This document shows positions 1-11,570 of a stretch of 64,000 nucleotides of DNA, piece after piece. Every line of letters begins with the position of its first letter. The stretch's first letter is position 1. Made by a program: the position numbers and the translations under genes. The notes beneath the pieces are model-generated. The model saw only the letters and a list, made by a program, of their open reading frames with translations. It made no database searches and had not been told where the DNA came from. Origin of the DNA: Mimachlamys varia (Eukaryota; Mollusca; Bivalvia; Pectinida; Pectinidae); assembly GCA_947623455.1 (NCBI GenBank), contig OX392542.1:16127625-16191624 (forward strand). The letters run 5' to 3'.

Positions 1-160
1 GGTTGCAAGTTCGAAACCCACATGGGACAGTTGTCAGGTACTGACCGTATGTCGGTGTTTTCCTCCGATACGCCAGCTTTTCTCCACTTCGAAAACTTTG
101 CACGTCCTTAAATGGCCCTGGTTGTGTTAATAGGACGACGTAAAACAAAAGAAACAAAAG
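1..160 (+). mobile_element. tRNA-derived SINE with Meta central domain, cut by window edge
   Basis: The window opens inside a SINE. Positions 1-20 contain a B-box-like GTTCGAAACC. This is followed by the conserved central block (GTACTGACCGTATGTCGG, then CACGTCCTTAAATGGCCCTG and TAATAGGACG) and an A-rich AAACAAAAGAAACAAAAG tail. The same central block occurs at 13978-14115 (minus) and 57120-57268 (plus). I recognise it as the central domain of the MetaSINE superfamily found in molluscs (BivaMD-SINEs). The tRNA head lies left of the window. Confidence 0.75.
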
Positions 161-203
161 ATTAGGACCCGAAATGTGTAAGAATATAAACCTGATATGA
201 TGG

Positions 204-234
204 TTAACAAACAATGAGTATCATTGTTTGTTAA
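204..234. repeat. Perfect 14-bp inverted repeat, 3-nt spacer
   Basis: TTAACAAACAATGA (204-217) and its exact reverse complement (221-234) are separated by GTA. The arms contain AACAAACA/TGTTTGTT, which resembles forkhead-factor binding sites. Whether this is a regulatory palindrome or a chance or MITE-derived hairpin cannot be decided from the sequence. Confidence 0.6.
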
Positions 235-940
235 TAGCCTTTACATGGTAAACATGTTATTATATGAAACAATGGTTTGTGGCCATGTCTTGAATATAAC
301 GTTAAATTACCTGTAACTTCCTTTACCTGTAATTACCTTTCGCCACCGATATTACTGCCACCATCACATACCGCCAACTAAACCTTAAGAGCGAAAAAAA
401 TCCTCATTTTTGCTTCTCCACACTATTACGAATGACGCAAACAACAATGTGAATTAAAATGGCTACCCATAAGGTGACACTACAATGTATTATTACAAAA
501 GCCACAAACGAATATTCTTCCTTTATAATCCCCTCGAAAGGTTTTCTAATCTCGCATATCGCCATGTCATGTTTTTCAAAATACAAAGGTCTGAAATCCC
601 CTGATTTAATCCAGTCTAGACGTTGTGGAACTCTTTTCTGTTTTATTTATATAGATATATGGAAATGTCCATTTCATCAGCACGTAGTATAATTAAGAAT
701 CAATAAAATGATGAACATGTGCTGTTTTATATTTTTTTTTAAATGTTAAATTTAAATCGTTTTCTTTCCTATTTCCTAGCTGTGCTTTTTACATATGAAT
801 GCAATGTTGATTCACTTGTAACCCTCGTTATACCATAGACAAAACATGGCGTTATAGCGAGAGAGCATTGTATTTATAAAGTGGGGTCTGAATTACTAAT
901 GTTCGTAGTCACATGTGCTCGATGCTTTTAGTTTGCAAAA
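235..940. other. No recognised feature
   Basis: AT-rich DNA. Short overlapping ORFs on both strands around 404-692 have no recognisable domain. I see no splice-site-bounded exon, repeat or RNA gene here. Confidence 0.5.
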
Positions 941-1466
941 GATGAGGTAACACACATATGCTGCACCTTTTTAATAGTTATAGATACAGTATGCCGACAA
1001 AATGAATCACTCTGCATCATGCAGCTGTTTCGTCCTCCTAGGACTCTTTCATTTCAAATACATTTTATTGATAAACAAACGGATTGAGCAACAGGCGTAG
1101 CCTATATCAGCTATCTCCCCGACTTCCTTTATTTACATATATTTCAATATCTGAATATGAACACACATACATATTAGGACTCTTCATTGATGCCACGAGC
1201 CAAAAGTGGGAATCCAAAATTTCCAAACTAACGTAGAAGCAGAAGAGTCAGATGCGTTAAAACCCCTTTGATTTATGAATTTAGAAGTAAAATTAAACTT
1301 GTTCTGTAAAATTTAAAATCGTGTACTTCGAAAATGTGTTAATTATGTACCGTGCCACTACTCAAATGAGATAAACTGTGGCTATGGAGGCTCCAGCAAA
1401 CCTCGGGGACTAAAAAATCCACCAGCAGAGTCTGCCACCCCTATCATGAAAGATGACGTAACACAT
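941..1466 (-). mobile_element. R2 repeat (hammerhead-bearing, putative Penelope pseudo-LTR), interrupted
   Basis: Nearly full R2 copy in antisense. It begins at GAGGTAACACACATATGCTG and ends near GATGACGTAACACATAAGG. Inside are the diagnostic blocks GAGGCTCCAGCAAACCTCGG, CTACTCAAATGAGATAAACT and CGTCCTCCTAGGACTCTT. Read on the minus strand it carries a hammerhead motif that is dead. The core CUGA is changed to AUGA (C3 to A, a change shared with the 24974-25016 copy), the cleavage triplet is GCA instead of GUA, and a 126-bp insertion (1049-1174) splits the core. Confidence 0.7.
1049..1174. mobile_element. 126-bp insertion with 10-bp target-site duplication
   Basis: TAGGACTCTT occurs at 1039-1048 and again at 1175-1184. 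The other R2 copies have it once, at the same place. The 126 bp between are absent from every other copy here, so this is a clean insertion with a 10-bp target-site duplication. The inserted DNA has no ORF and no clear terminal inverted repeats. The duplication length suits LINE-driven (SINE-type) insertion better than a TA- or TTAA-type DNA transposon. Family not recognised. Confidence 0.65.
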
Positions 1467-1484
1467 AAGGATTGAAAGTCATTT

Positions 1485-1790
1485 TTTAAACTTTCATAGT
1501 GCTATGAAAGGTCAGCCGTTACATCCGTATTTAGCACGAAGCCGCTAGCTCAATCCATATATTTACATTTTTACTATAACACAGATACTGAATTCCATTT
1601 TTATTTTTTCCAAATAATTAGTTTATTAGCTGCGCTTTTATTGGCGTCTTCATTTAAACGACATTGGCGGAACAGCCCAGCTTCAATAAATTTGGCGCCA
1701 ATGATAATGACGAGTCATTTGATCGTTTGACGCAAGGGCAATCGCCATGTAATTCGAAGCGGCGCGAAAAGACTCTCATTGAACAAGCTT
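1485..1790 (+). repeat. Dispersed repeat F, copy 1
   Basis: Shares ordered blocks with 16629-16975: GTTACATCC…TAT…GCACGAA…CGCTAG, TTTGGCGCCAATGATAATG, and GTTTGACGC followed by ATTCGAAGCGG. A 9-bp perfect inverted repeat (CTTTCATAG/CTATGAAAG, 1491-1510) lies at its left end. Low coding potential; family not recognised. Confidence 0.5.
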
Positions 1791-3418
1791 GATCTATGAC
1801 GTCATAATTAAACCACGTGCTACGTCTCGAGAACCATTGCTTTCAAACTTTTATGAAAGGCATTTTTACTGGTAATGTTCATATAGTGGGTTGCAGCGCA
1901 AATGTAAATATATACATATGCTGCACATTTTCTTCTACTAAAAACATTTTTTCTTTCTTCTGAGAAGGTAAAATCAAAATAGCCCCACTTTACCTCTGTC
2001 TTCACGAAACCATTGATATCATTTTTACCCTGGAAAGGTCAAGTAAAATTAAAACATGAGTCATTTACCTACATGAATCGTCCCTTCCGGCCACTCCTGT
2101 CCAGGTAATTAAGACTGCTCTAAATTTATCAGTTAAAGTATCATTATTTTTTGTGTTATGAGTATCTTCTCGAAGACTTGATACACAATTCTGTTTTATC
2201 TTACATTATATAATTAAAATGTAAGCAGTTCCTGCTTATTGTCTCTTTTCGCAACCATTTGTGGAATATTGAAATACAAAATGTATACCTGCGTTATGTC
2301 TCTTCAACGCCACTGATATATCAATACCATATGGATATGACTTGGTGTATACCTTACGTTCTCTAACCCGATCAAGCAAAAATGAATTCTGCACTGCTCT
2401 TTGCTGCAGTTCATGTACTTCTTTTGTTGCAGCATGTTCATGTAAATAATGTTTCTCTTCAAAACGAATCTAAATTGGGTGATGTACGATGCTGAGGTAA
2501 AACCAAACAACAGCCTCTTTAATGTCGCTCTTCACGGCCATAAAATTAATTTGTTTTAACATGATGAGTTCACATCAGAGGAAAAACCTTGCATAATATT
2601 TACCTCTAAATTAAAGCGTTACCAGAGTAGCATGTTTATAAAAACATTATATTTGACTTGCCATATCAAACTATAAATAACTCGCAGTGGTTTAATGGCC
2701 ATGCTCTAATTGTAATTATGACAGATTCAGTTGAACAGAATTTCCCCTTAGAGCCAGTATTGACATTATGGACACACATTGCCTCTAATGGGTATGATGG
2801 CTATCACGACTTGTTCGTTAAGATTGAAAAGCGAAATTCTAAACCTTTGGTCGCTCAATGACACCAACTTAATCGATTTCGATATCCCTTTTCTTGATTT
2901 TAAACTAAGATCAAAGCATGTGGAATGACGGAAAGCCATTACTTCATAAGGAGTAATTTAATTCCAGAGCCGGAAGGCAGCCCTATGGAAGTGATGTTTC
3001 CGGAAAGTGGGAAGGACAAGAGTATGACGTTCTAACTCTGGATAACGTAATTTGTTTTTGTTGGATTGTCATTAGGGATAGCGCAAGGACACGAAATGCT
3101 GCTATTTGTATATAAAGAGAAAAAAAAAAAGATAATTGTTTTGTATGATAATACGATGATTAGTATTATACCATCTTCTTGTCACTAATGATAAAGCTGC
3201 GCATTACTCGACTGGGGAATGGAAATCAGAATAAGGGGGTCGAATATAACTGTACAGACCAAATACCCTTGCATGTTCGGCTGTAGCATAGCAATTGTTG
3301 ATACGCGAATAAACAGGATTTCCAATAGACAGGAACATGGTGAAAGAGTTGGTAAAATGGCAAATGGAACTGAGTAGAAATTGAAAAATAAATATGTCGT
3401 TTTTTCTGTTGCTTAAGG
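1791..3418. other. No recognised feature
   Basis: AT-rich, with short ORFs only (for example 2658-2861, no known domain) and a run of ten adenines near 3119. Nothing supports an exon or RNA gene. Confidence 0.5.
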
Positions 3419-3690
3419 TGTATAATGTGGTATGGACATATAAAGACAGGTATCTAGGGGACCCCGAGGGAGTACCACATTAGTCGCCTCTCATAATGAC
3501 TTCCGGTTACGCACGAAGAAATGAAGAATGATCGAAAGGAGATGAGTGTGAGAATTGAGATAAAGATGTTATTTGTTTGGGCTTTAACGTATTCTATAAT
3601 TTGGTATAAAGAAAGGTATCTAGAGGGACATCGATCGCCGAGGGGTCCCACATAAGTCGCCTCTCATAATAACTTCCGTTAACACAGGAA
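3419..3690. repeat. Two direct ~90-bp repeats
   Basis: Blocks at about 3425-3510 and 3590-3685 share GGTATCTAG…CGAGGG…CCCACAT and then AGTCGCCTCTCATAATNACT. The second copy has an extra ATCGATCGC. They are about 165 bp apart in the same orientation. Origin unknown. Confidence 0.55.
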
Positions 3691-4164
3691 GGAGTTTAGG
3701 AGTGTTGTTTTGTACAAATGTATGGGCTGTGGGTGTCAGCAAGTCCAATTACCTTATGTAAACGACAGAAGTCGGTCGATACAGTTCTTAACGACACTCT
3801 TGCTGATCAGAAAAACATATTCAATTTTGCATCTCGGCGATCGGAACCTCGAAGCCTTCGTTGAGTAAATCATTTTTACCGTAACGCGAACGACTCGTCA
3901 GAGAAAAAGTTTTATTTGGATCTTTTTATCATCAAATGACATGTGTACCGAACAGTTTTACATTGGAATAAAAAAGATTATGAAGACGACGACGATGCAA
4001 ATTTCATTTATGTATTTCTCTGAAAGACACTAGGATGCATTTACAATGCTTTTCAATAATTGGAATTTAGATAAATCCAAAAATATTCATGATATGTCAT
4101 TTGCAGACTTCTACCTGTCATGTAAACAGTGGTTGATTTGTCGATAAGCTGTATATAATTACTT

Positions 4165-4295
4165 TGAGGACGAGACATTTAGTTAGACGTGACCTGAATT
4201 TACATGGCGAGTGTCGTCAATGAAGCAGAAGACGCTTACTCTTCCGGAACACTTGATCTGACGATCTTTTACCTTTTAAGGGTCTCCGTGTAAAT
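4165..4295 (+). mobile_element. Penelope-like 3' tail copy, truncated at both ends
   Basis: First of about 23 copies in the window. Contains TTTACATGGCGAGTGTCGTC, GAAGCAGAAGACGCTTAC and TCTTCCGGAACAC, but lacks the usual 3' end. The sequence switches at about 4296 directly into the 3' part of an R2 repeat in the same orientation. The tail segment is non-coding. In longer copies it lies just downstream of the reverse transcriptase stop codon. Confidence 0.7.
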
Positions 4296-4395
4296 GATAC
4301 AGCAGTATGGTGCAGTTTAATTCATAGTTTCGGCATGCTGTATCTATTAAAAAACGTGCAGCACATGTGTGTGTTACGTCATCTTTGTTTATGTG
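4296..4395 (+). mobile_element. R2 repeat, 3' fragment starting near the ribozyme cleavage site
   Basis: Begins ACAGCAGTATGGTGCAGTTT, which matches the R2 consensus from the hammerhead stem III/cleavage region onward. It continues through TTTCGGCATGCTGTATCTAT to TGTGTGTTACGTCATC. The boundary with the upstream tail falls about where a hammerhead transcript would be cut. This is suggestive but is one case only. Confidence 0.6.
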
Positions 4396-4616
4396 GAGCC
4401 ACTGGTTTAATCTATGTTGAGTTTTTTTTTTTTGTTCTTTGTTCCTACAGGTCTGGGAATGAAAAATTAATGCATCTACTGTAACCGTAACAGCCCACTT
4501 GTATAGAAGCCCCTACGGAATTGAGAACAATCGTGTTTGATTTGTACTTGGGAACACAAAAGTGACAGAAATAAATCTGCTTCACCCAGTGTAAAATTTG
4601 ACCTTTTCTTTCTATA

Positions 4617-4790
4617 TTTACCTGGATGTAACCTAGATTACACGGCGTGTGTCTTCGATGAAGAAGACTTTGCTTACTCTTCCGGAATACTTTGTCTTAT
4701 TCCCACTGGTATTCGTGTAAATCTGCCCTTTGTTCATTTTTGAGTTCTGATCATGATTTTGTTGTCGCTTTTTTATTTCTTTTCTATCTA
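4617..4790 (+). mobile_element. Penelope-like 3' tail copy
   Basis: Divergent tail copy: ACCTGGATGTAACC, CGATGAAGAAGAC, GCTTACTCTTCCGGAATAC, then TTTTGAGTTCTGATCATGAT and a 3' end TTTTGTTGTCGC before T-rich DNA. It lies 220 bp after the previous copy in the same orientation. Confidence 0.65.
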
Positions 4791-5456
4791 CTTGTTGCCC
4801 TGGCGCCTTGGTTAGGCACACGTTTTCCTTCCTTTATGTTGCGTATTGCCCATATGTAACCTCAAGTTGTATTTTGAATTATTCACTTTCAAGATAGTTT
4901 TTACACAATCAATCTATGCCTTGGAATCACACTGTATTTTCAGGGTTAATGCGGTGGTCTTTCAATTTTATCCATGTGCTCGCCATGAAAACAAAATTGG
5001 AAAAACAAACCCTGAAATATTGTGTGGTAAACTGAGTATCATATATATATACTATAATGTACTACCATTATATACCAATCACAAGATTTGCGCGGAGGAA
5101 TACCTTGAAATTTAAAATTATGTGAAAAAATAATTTCATTACAAAAAAAGTCGTTATAGCCTTTCTTAATATGCATATCCTCAAAAAAGTTTTTCATTAG
5201 TTTTTATTGTAATTCTTATGACGGACTATTTTTTTACGCGGATCACTTGCGTTGGGATACTGTAACGGTAACAACGTCATCTATTGCGAGCAGGTGTTCT
5301 GTTTTGAGAAAAATAATATTCCAAGTGCTGGGAAAAGAAAAAATGCGTTCTCAACTTCTGTTAGTCCATGATAATGAGTTTATCAAGGCACCGGTAGGTG
5401 GTAGTATATAGATGATGAAAACATCCCATGTTCAGATAGACATGTACGATAGAGAC
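4791..5456. other. No recognised feature
   Basis: AT-rich. A short plus-strand ORF (4846-5115) starts just after the tail copy and has no domain or splice support. Several homopolymer A/T runs. Confidence 0.45.
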
Positions 5457-5636
5457 ATCCTCGATATCCAGGTGGTACGATCATCTATGATCTCTACACT
5501 CCTAGAAGATGTTGAAACAGTCTTCTAGTCTCATCAACAAAGTGGCGCACACGGAGCCATCACTTTTGCCATGACATATTCCAGTGGTATAGAGAGCGTA
5601 ATACCTGGAAATCGAGAATGCGATAAGATAAAGATG
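5457..5636. mobile_element. MITE R3, about 180 bp
   Basis: Terminal inverted arms: CCTCGATATCCAGGTGG…ATCTCTACACTCC at the left and, inverted at the right, CATATTCCAGTGGTATAGAG…CCTGGAAATCGAG. The same arms bound the element at 25521-25818, and single arms occur at 34424-34490 and 43868-43925. No coding capacity; transposon superfamily not determined. Confidence 0.55.
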
Positions 5637-8600
5637 ACAGATAACCACAAACTTCTTTCATGAATAATTCATCTTTTTTAATTGCTCTGTACACAATGTA
5701 CAATATACACTGTACCTTTATCAATATAAAGTGATTTTTCGGAATATTCATTCCTTCATAGATTAATAACAAAGAACTTTGGTTTTGGTTTTATCCGGAT
5801 TCCGTTCGATCATTTTTTTATTTATAGTAATAAAGTAGGAACAGCAATGTTTGGCAAAATATAGTAAAATACTGAAAAGGGCTTTTCCTCGAAAATAATA
5901 TAAATTCCTCAACATGATTAAAGAAAATGTAGTTGAGACAGTAAAAAAAGCCGGGGACACAAGATCAGCGGTTAAATGTAATAGTAATGGCCCCATGTCG
6001 CCAGCATTCGCTTTCTTTTCTCATCAGTAGAATAAAACTGGAACTTTATTGTTTTTCTTAGATAGGAAAGGTTATCAATTACCCATTACTTCATCACTTA
6101 AGAAGTGAAACATTTCAAAGATAAGAGAATAACAAGAAACTGAATTTTAATGCCATGGTATTAGTTGACAGATGGAGAACTAAATAGTTGTATAACCGTA
6201 ATACTCGGTGGGATTATTGCGTGATAATTGCCTCTGACCTAGTTAGAGCGATATTCGCCTTTTGTTGAAAAATCCTCTCGCGACATTTCGTAAATTCACG
6301 TATGCGTTTTAACGATGTAAATGCAGTTTGGCTGCAATCCGGCTCTGTTGAGATAAGTAGCTATAAGAAAAAGGCTTCATGCGCTGACACTCGACACAAA
6401 TATAAGTCATTTGAATCACGGAAACAGGCTCAACATATCTCGAATCTTTTAATTACGTCAATCTAAACACTCGTCTAGTCTTTCCGAAGAATTGCGACTC
6501 ATAAATTATTCTCAGCGGCATTTAAATTGATTATGAACGCAAACTCGAATAAGGCGATGAAGCGTATTTCTGTTTTTTTGTCAACTTGCTTGACAAGGCA
6601 TTACTGAAGTATTTCTAGAAGAAGACTAATAGATTGTTAGTCTGTTGTGTTATTATGTTAACAGTGCTGTATCTAGCTTTAATTATTTTATTTGCTTCGT
6701 CGACACATTAACAAGAAACTATTTTGGAATTTCTGTCATAATTTCATGCTTTTACGACATGACACGATTGGTTCCCTATTTTCACAAATATTTTCACGAA
6801 AACACTCGAAGATGTTCGGGAAAGAAAACATGCATGTGCCATAGTTCTGCAGAAGTATAAAAACTATCAAAACAAAGTGTTAGAAGGTTTTAATACTGAT
6901 CACAGTTGCCTGAGTTTATGTCAGTATATAAAACAATTGTTATATATATGGAGCCGCGGCCCATTACAGAATGTAATGGAAGTATTCCAACGCTATTGAT
7001 CAACTTTTTGTAAACAATGCACATACATTACTTGTGAGGCTGTCGTGCAATACTTAGACTAAACACCGACATTTCTGATACATTTAGAAAGTAATCCACC
7101 GCTACATGCTAGTTTCGTTTCATCTAACGATAGGAATTCCTCGGACTTTTTCAAATTTTCCCTGAGAGTTAGAGTTATCTCCCTTATCTATGTAAATTTC
7201 AACATTCGACTTATATAATTAAACTACAGATTATCTTACTTTTCCCACCCGAGCGACATTCAAACCCTACTAATAAAAAACTAAGGTGCACAAAAACTTT
7301 AGTGACATATATTAGGGATGATATCATATTATTGACAACACGATGTCTTTTTTTAGTTCGGTTGTAATGATTCCCAACAGACTATAGGCATTCATATGAT
7401 AAGATATAATGTGTTCATCGTTAGGCCGATTAACTTGATATTTTATATGAAGTTCATTTATTTCAATCTCCTGAGCACTATGATATCCAATGCAGTGTGA
7501 TAAAAATGTGACGATTTCTTTTTTCCTGTCGTGAATGTTCTCTCCTTGACAGTAGCTTACACGCCTCTCCTCCATGCGCTCTTTACATACATCGTTGCAC
7601 ATATGTATCCCAATTGAAATCAATGCCTAACACCTAATCCCCGTATTATGATTTACGTCGTAGATACCGACTGTTTTTTGACAAAGTTACAGCACTGGGC
7701 TTAAAGAGATGCAGGTTTATCGTCACAATCATGATATCGCTTTGAAATTTTTCAAATTTGTTTGGTTAGTACCCCTGTTTACTCTTTGAGAACATGACAT
7801 TGTAGAAGAAAAAGAGGCATTCATGTCCGGAACAAATAGCCATCTTTTCTTCAAACTCTTGTAAAATAATCCCTAGATTCCCCTTTTTCATTTTATTTGC
7901 ATATATCTATTTCTTTTTCTTTCTTTCTTTGTTTGATTGTATTTTATTGTACTTTTGTGCATATATTTACAATAGCGAATCCCCACAAACTATAAATGGC
8001 ATAAAGAAATAATGCTATGCGACCTTCAATCAAGTTCCGTATTATCGCAAACACGTTTCATGAGAACAGTTTTGATCCTTAGTCATTAGGAAGCATTCTT
8101 ATGAGTCACGCTCAGTCTCGCGCGAACACGAGATCACGTATGTCTGAGTCCCTGATTTCGCTATTTACAGTTTAAGACAGCCAGGCTAGGGATTCAATTA
8201 GTTCTTCAGTCTAGTCGAAGGATCAAATCCTTTATTTAAACACAGGAAGAAATATCAATAATAATACAAATTTGCTTCGACTATTTCCGTATTTTTTATA
8301 CGGAAACAACCGAGCTAATTAGATCAGAGAGGGGAGGGCCATTTGAATTAGGCTTTGATCCCTCAGTTGTTTCTAGACGTTCGTTAAAAAAATCGATGTG
8401 CCTGACGATAGGTTTTTGAAATTTGCGTCTAGAAATATGCCATTTATGTAATCCTTTTTAGAACTCAATTGATTTAATTATGGCATTTTAGGTCATAACA
8501 GCTTTTTGGTTCTATTCGACGATGTCATTTTCTCCGGATTTTCCTCGGGATAAATTGGCTTTGTCTCTACGAGTCAACATTTCACTAAATATCTTAAACC

Positions 8601-9149
8601 AGAGACGTGTAAACGTCTATGCTTAAACCAACACTTTATTATTCTCCATAAATATGTTTTGGGAGCGATTAAAAGGAAAAGTCAAGCATGTTTTTGGTCT
8701 GAAAGAAACGTTACAAGATATTTCGAAGATACATAAATATAGATTATTAAAGATAGTTTGACACAACTAAAATATGTTTTTATGTGACGTTTCGATGACT
8801 AGTACGATATGTACCCTGTCACCCTCAATCAGACTAATGACCAACAAAGCATATGCATACAACAGTTTGTAAGAGTTGGTAAATGATAAATCGGTCATTT
8901 CGTCTACACTGTTAGGCGTATGTACAATATTAATTTTACCTACTAGATTCAACTACGCTTTAATTTTGTTTATGACTTGGTCGTAGATGTGCGAGAGTCT
9001 GTGAGCCCCCTCATCTCGATTTAGAACTGGCCCATTCCGGCGTATCCAGCTTATTATGTTGGGTCAATGTTATTGGATTAAAGTAAAACCCTGTGCTATG
9101 ATACGTATTTATCACTATTACACTTTACCGACAACTGTATCAGGAAAGA
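5637..9149. other. 3.5 kb without a recognised feature
   Basis: AT-rich DNA with several short unassigned ORFs. The largest is 7324-7623 on the minus strand (99 codons, no recognisable motif). A pyrimidine tract (TTTCTTTTTCTTTCTTTCTTT) lies at 7910-7931, and AGTTATCTCCCTT, common in molluscan repeats, at about 7170. I find no exon, tRNA or clear transposon. Confidence 0.45.
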
Positions 9150-9215
9150 GAATAATGTGCTTCCACAGGGATCGAGCCCTTGCCGGATACTCGACCGCTG
9201 AGAAAAAAGGAAATT
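9150..9215 (-). mobile_element. tRNA-like SINE head relic
   Basis: On the minus strand, CTCAGCGGTCGAGTATCCGG resembles a tRNA A box and is followed by GGCTCGATCCCTG, a B-box-like block. The spacing is too short for a functional tRNA and no cloverleaf closes. Best read as a SINE head remnant. Confidence 0.35.
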
Positions 9216-10299
9216 CCCTCTGGTTCGAAACTTGAGGGCAATCTAAATTATATGTTCAAATATGAACAACCACACAACCGTATCCTTTGGTGGATCGCAG
9301 AAATACCTCTTGTTGAAACAAAATGGGCGATCAGGACCGTAATTAGATCTTCGACACGTGATAAGTGAGTTATCTCCCCTTCTATTTGCAGTAGATATAT
9401 CCGAGGTTGACGTTTAAAATGGCTCGGTGTAAGGATGATGTACCCTTTGTGGCGCTAACTGACAGTTTGTCCGTATTTGGTGTCACAGCCGAGGTGTAGA
9501 AGCGGTCCTATTCTGTTATCTACTGTCAGTAACGTCGCGGGGCCCTAATCGACTCTGTCAACAGGCTAGCGGCAGTGTTAATGTCCTTCAGTGGCCGTAA
9601 TAGTGCTTCATAATGACGTTTTAACAACAAGTGACGGTCAACTGCACAAACGATTGGTCGAGTATATATCAGACTCGATTTGGAATCCCTGATCTGCTCG
9701 GATTGACGCCAGTTCAGTGGCCCAGTAGTGTGTTGATGACGGATTGAGACCTAATTAACCATTACTGGATCGGTAATGACGTATTAACGAGCCACGAGAC
9801 ACTTGTCATACCTATGATTTAATACAGATGTGTTGTCCGAGGCCTTGTATCCTCAACAATAAATAGAGGTTTAGGTGTCCACATTCACACATGATTTGAC
9901 TGAATATTCCGAGGGCATACAGTAAAATCATTGATATCGTTTAGATGGATACAAAACCCATCCACCCTAACTTAATATATAGTGCTGTGTTGTCCAAGGT
10001 CATGCACCCCATTATTGATATATTTTCAGATCGTTACCCGGATATTTAGTATGACTGTATTGTTGGAGGCCAAATATGTAACAACTATTGAAATGGTTTA
10101 TGAATTGTAAATTTATGTATTGTAAAACGCTTTAGATAGGCTTATATTAGCGAGATAGGGCGCTATATCAAATGTTGTGACGCTAAATACTGCTGTATTA
10201 TTGAGGAGTCTCTGTTACTCCTAGTTCTCATTGCGGCTGTTTGTTATAGATCATATAAAATGTATATACGTATACTCACTACAACCGAATGAGCACTTC
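9216..10299. other. Unassigned; locally richer in G+C around 9430-9830
   Basis: Visibly more G+C and CpG than its surroundings between about 9430 and 9830, with TAATGACGT(T/A)TTAAC repeated at about 9611 and 9775. A 26-codon ORF at 9419-9499 starts in a good context (AAAATGG) but has no other support. Confidence 0.35.
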
Positions 10300-11112
10300 A
10301 GTTACAGCCAATTGCTCTGGTATGTCTTACTTCAATCTAGTTCTGTCCTGGCCATGTGGTCACTAGTTACTGCTAATTACTCTGGCATGTGTTGCTAGTT
10401 TTGTCCTGACTATGTTGTCTCTAGTTACTGTCAATTATTCTGGTATGTGTTGTTAGTTCTGTCTTGGCCATGTGGTCACTAGTTCCTGTCAATTACTCTG
10501 GTATATGTTGCTAGTTCTGTCTTGACTTTGTGGTCACTAGTTACTGTCAATTACTCTTTTATGTGTTGCTAGTTCTATCCTGACTATGTGGTCACTAGTT
10601 ACTGTCCATTACTCTGGTATATGTTGTTAGTTCTGTCCTGACCATGTGGTCACTAGTTACTGTCAAGTACTCTGGTATGTGTTGTTAGTTCTGTCCTGAC
10701 CATGTGGTCACTAGTTACTGTCAAGTACTCTGGTATGTGTTGTTAGTTCTGTCCTGACCATGTGGTCACTAGTTACTGTCAAGTACTCTGGTATGTGTTG
10801 TTAGTTCTGTCCTGACCATGTGGTCACTAGTTACTGTCAAGTACTCTTGTATGTGTTGCTAGTTCTGTCCTGATCATGTTGCCACTAGTTACTGTCAATT
10901 ACTCTGGTATGTGTTGCTAGTTCTGTCTTCACAATGTGGTCTCTACTTACTGTCAATTATTCTCGAATGTGTTGCTAGTTCTGTCTTCACAATGTGGTCA
11001 CTAGTTACTGTCAATTACTCTGGCATGTGTTGCTAGTTCTTTACTGACCATTTAGTCACTAGTTACCGTCAATCGCTTGTGTACATGTGCTGGTTCTTTA
11101 CTGACCATGCGG
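10300..11112. repeat. 58-bp minisatellite, about 14 units
   Basis: Unit runs CTAGTTACTGTCAA-TACTC, TGGTATGTGTTG, TAGTTCTGTCCTGACC, ATGTGGTCA. Four consecutive units at about 10610-10845 are almost identical (all with TCAAGTACTC), while outer units are diverged. That pattern suggests recent local expansion. Non-coding. Confidence 0.9.
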
Positions 11113-11327
11113 AGAACTAAGTTACGATCATGGAAGGGTATTTCCTTCTTCAGCTCATTCGCTCATACATGTTAGTATTTGTAACAATAGCTTTGGTCCT
11201 GACATCAACAAAACAGTACAAGACATCGATGATTGTGTCCCCTTAATACCTCGTTCGTATATATTCCTTTATACTATATGTATCACCTTTTGGTGCACAA
11301 TTTAGTAGATAATATATTTTTAAAGGA

Positions 11328-11525
11328 AGATGTAACACACACATATGCTGCACCTTTTAAACTTAATAATATATACAGTGTGCCGAAATATAAATTACAC
11401 TGCATCATACAGCTGATTCGTCCTCCTAGGACTCTTCAGTCATGCTAGGCGCCAAAAAGAGACAATCCAAAAAATCTAAACTAATGTAGAAGCAGAAGGG
11501 TCATCTACCATTTTAACCATTTCAA
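11328..11525 (-). mobile_element. R2 repeat, partial
   Basis: Antisense R2: GATGTAACACACACATATGC, CATACAGCTGATTCGTCC and TCCTAGGACTCTTCAGTC, through to ACTAATGTAGAAGCAGAAGG. Contains the hammerhead motif described at 11402-11445. Confidence 0.7.
11402..11445 (-). ncRNA. Hammerhead ribozyme motif, type I, inactivated
   Basis: Read on the minus strand: stem I GCATGA, core CTGAAGA, stem II GTCC-TAGGA-GGAC, then GAAT where the core needs GAAA, then CAGCTG, TA and TGATGC. The architecture is complete, but the A15.1 position is changed to T and stem I has one mismatch. This copy should not cleave. Confidence 0.6.
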
Positions 11526-11570
11526 AGTATACAGCATCCTGTACTGTGTTGGTCAGTTGTTCACCTGTTC

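Noticed and set aside
7324..7623. 99-codon minus-strand ORF
   Set aside because: No recognisable motif, no splice sites of note, and its length is within chance for 64 kb of this composition.
9158..9211. Possible tRNA gene on the minus strand
   Set aside because: A- and B-box-like blocks are present but too close together and no acceptor stem forms; listed as a SINE relic instead.
9419..9499. 26-codon ORF with a good start context
   Set aside because: Too short to support without transcript or conservation data.
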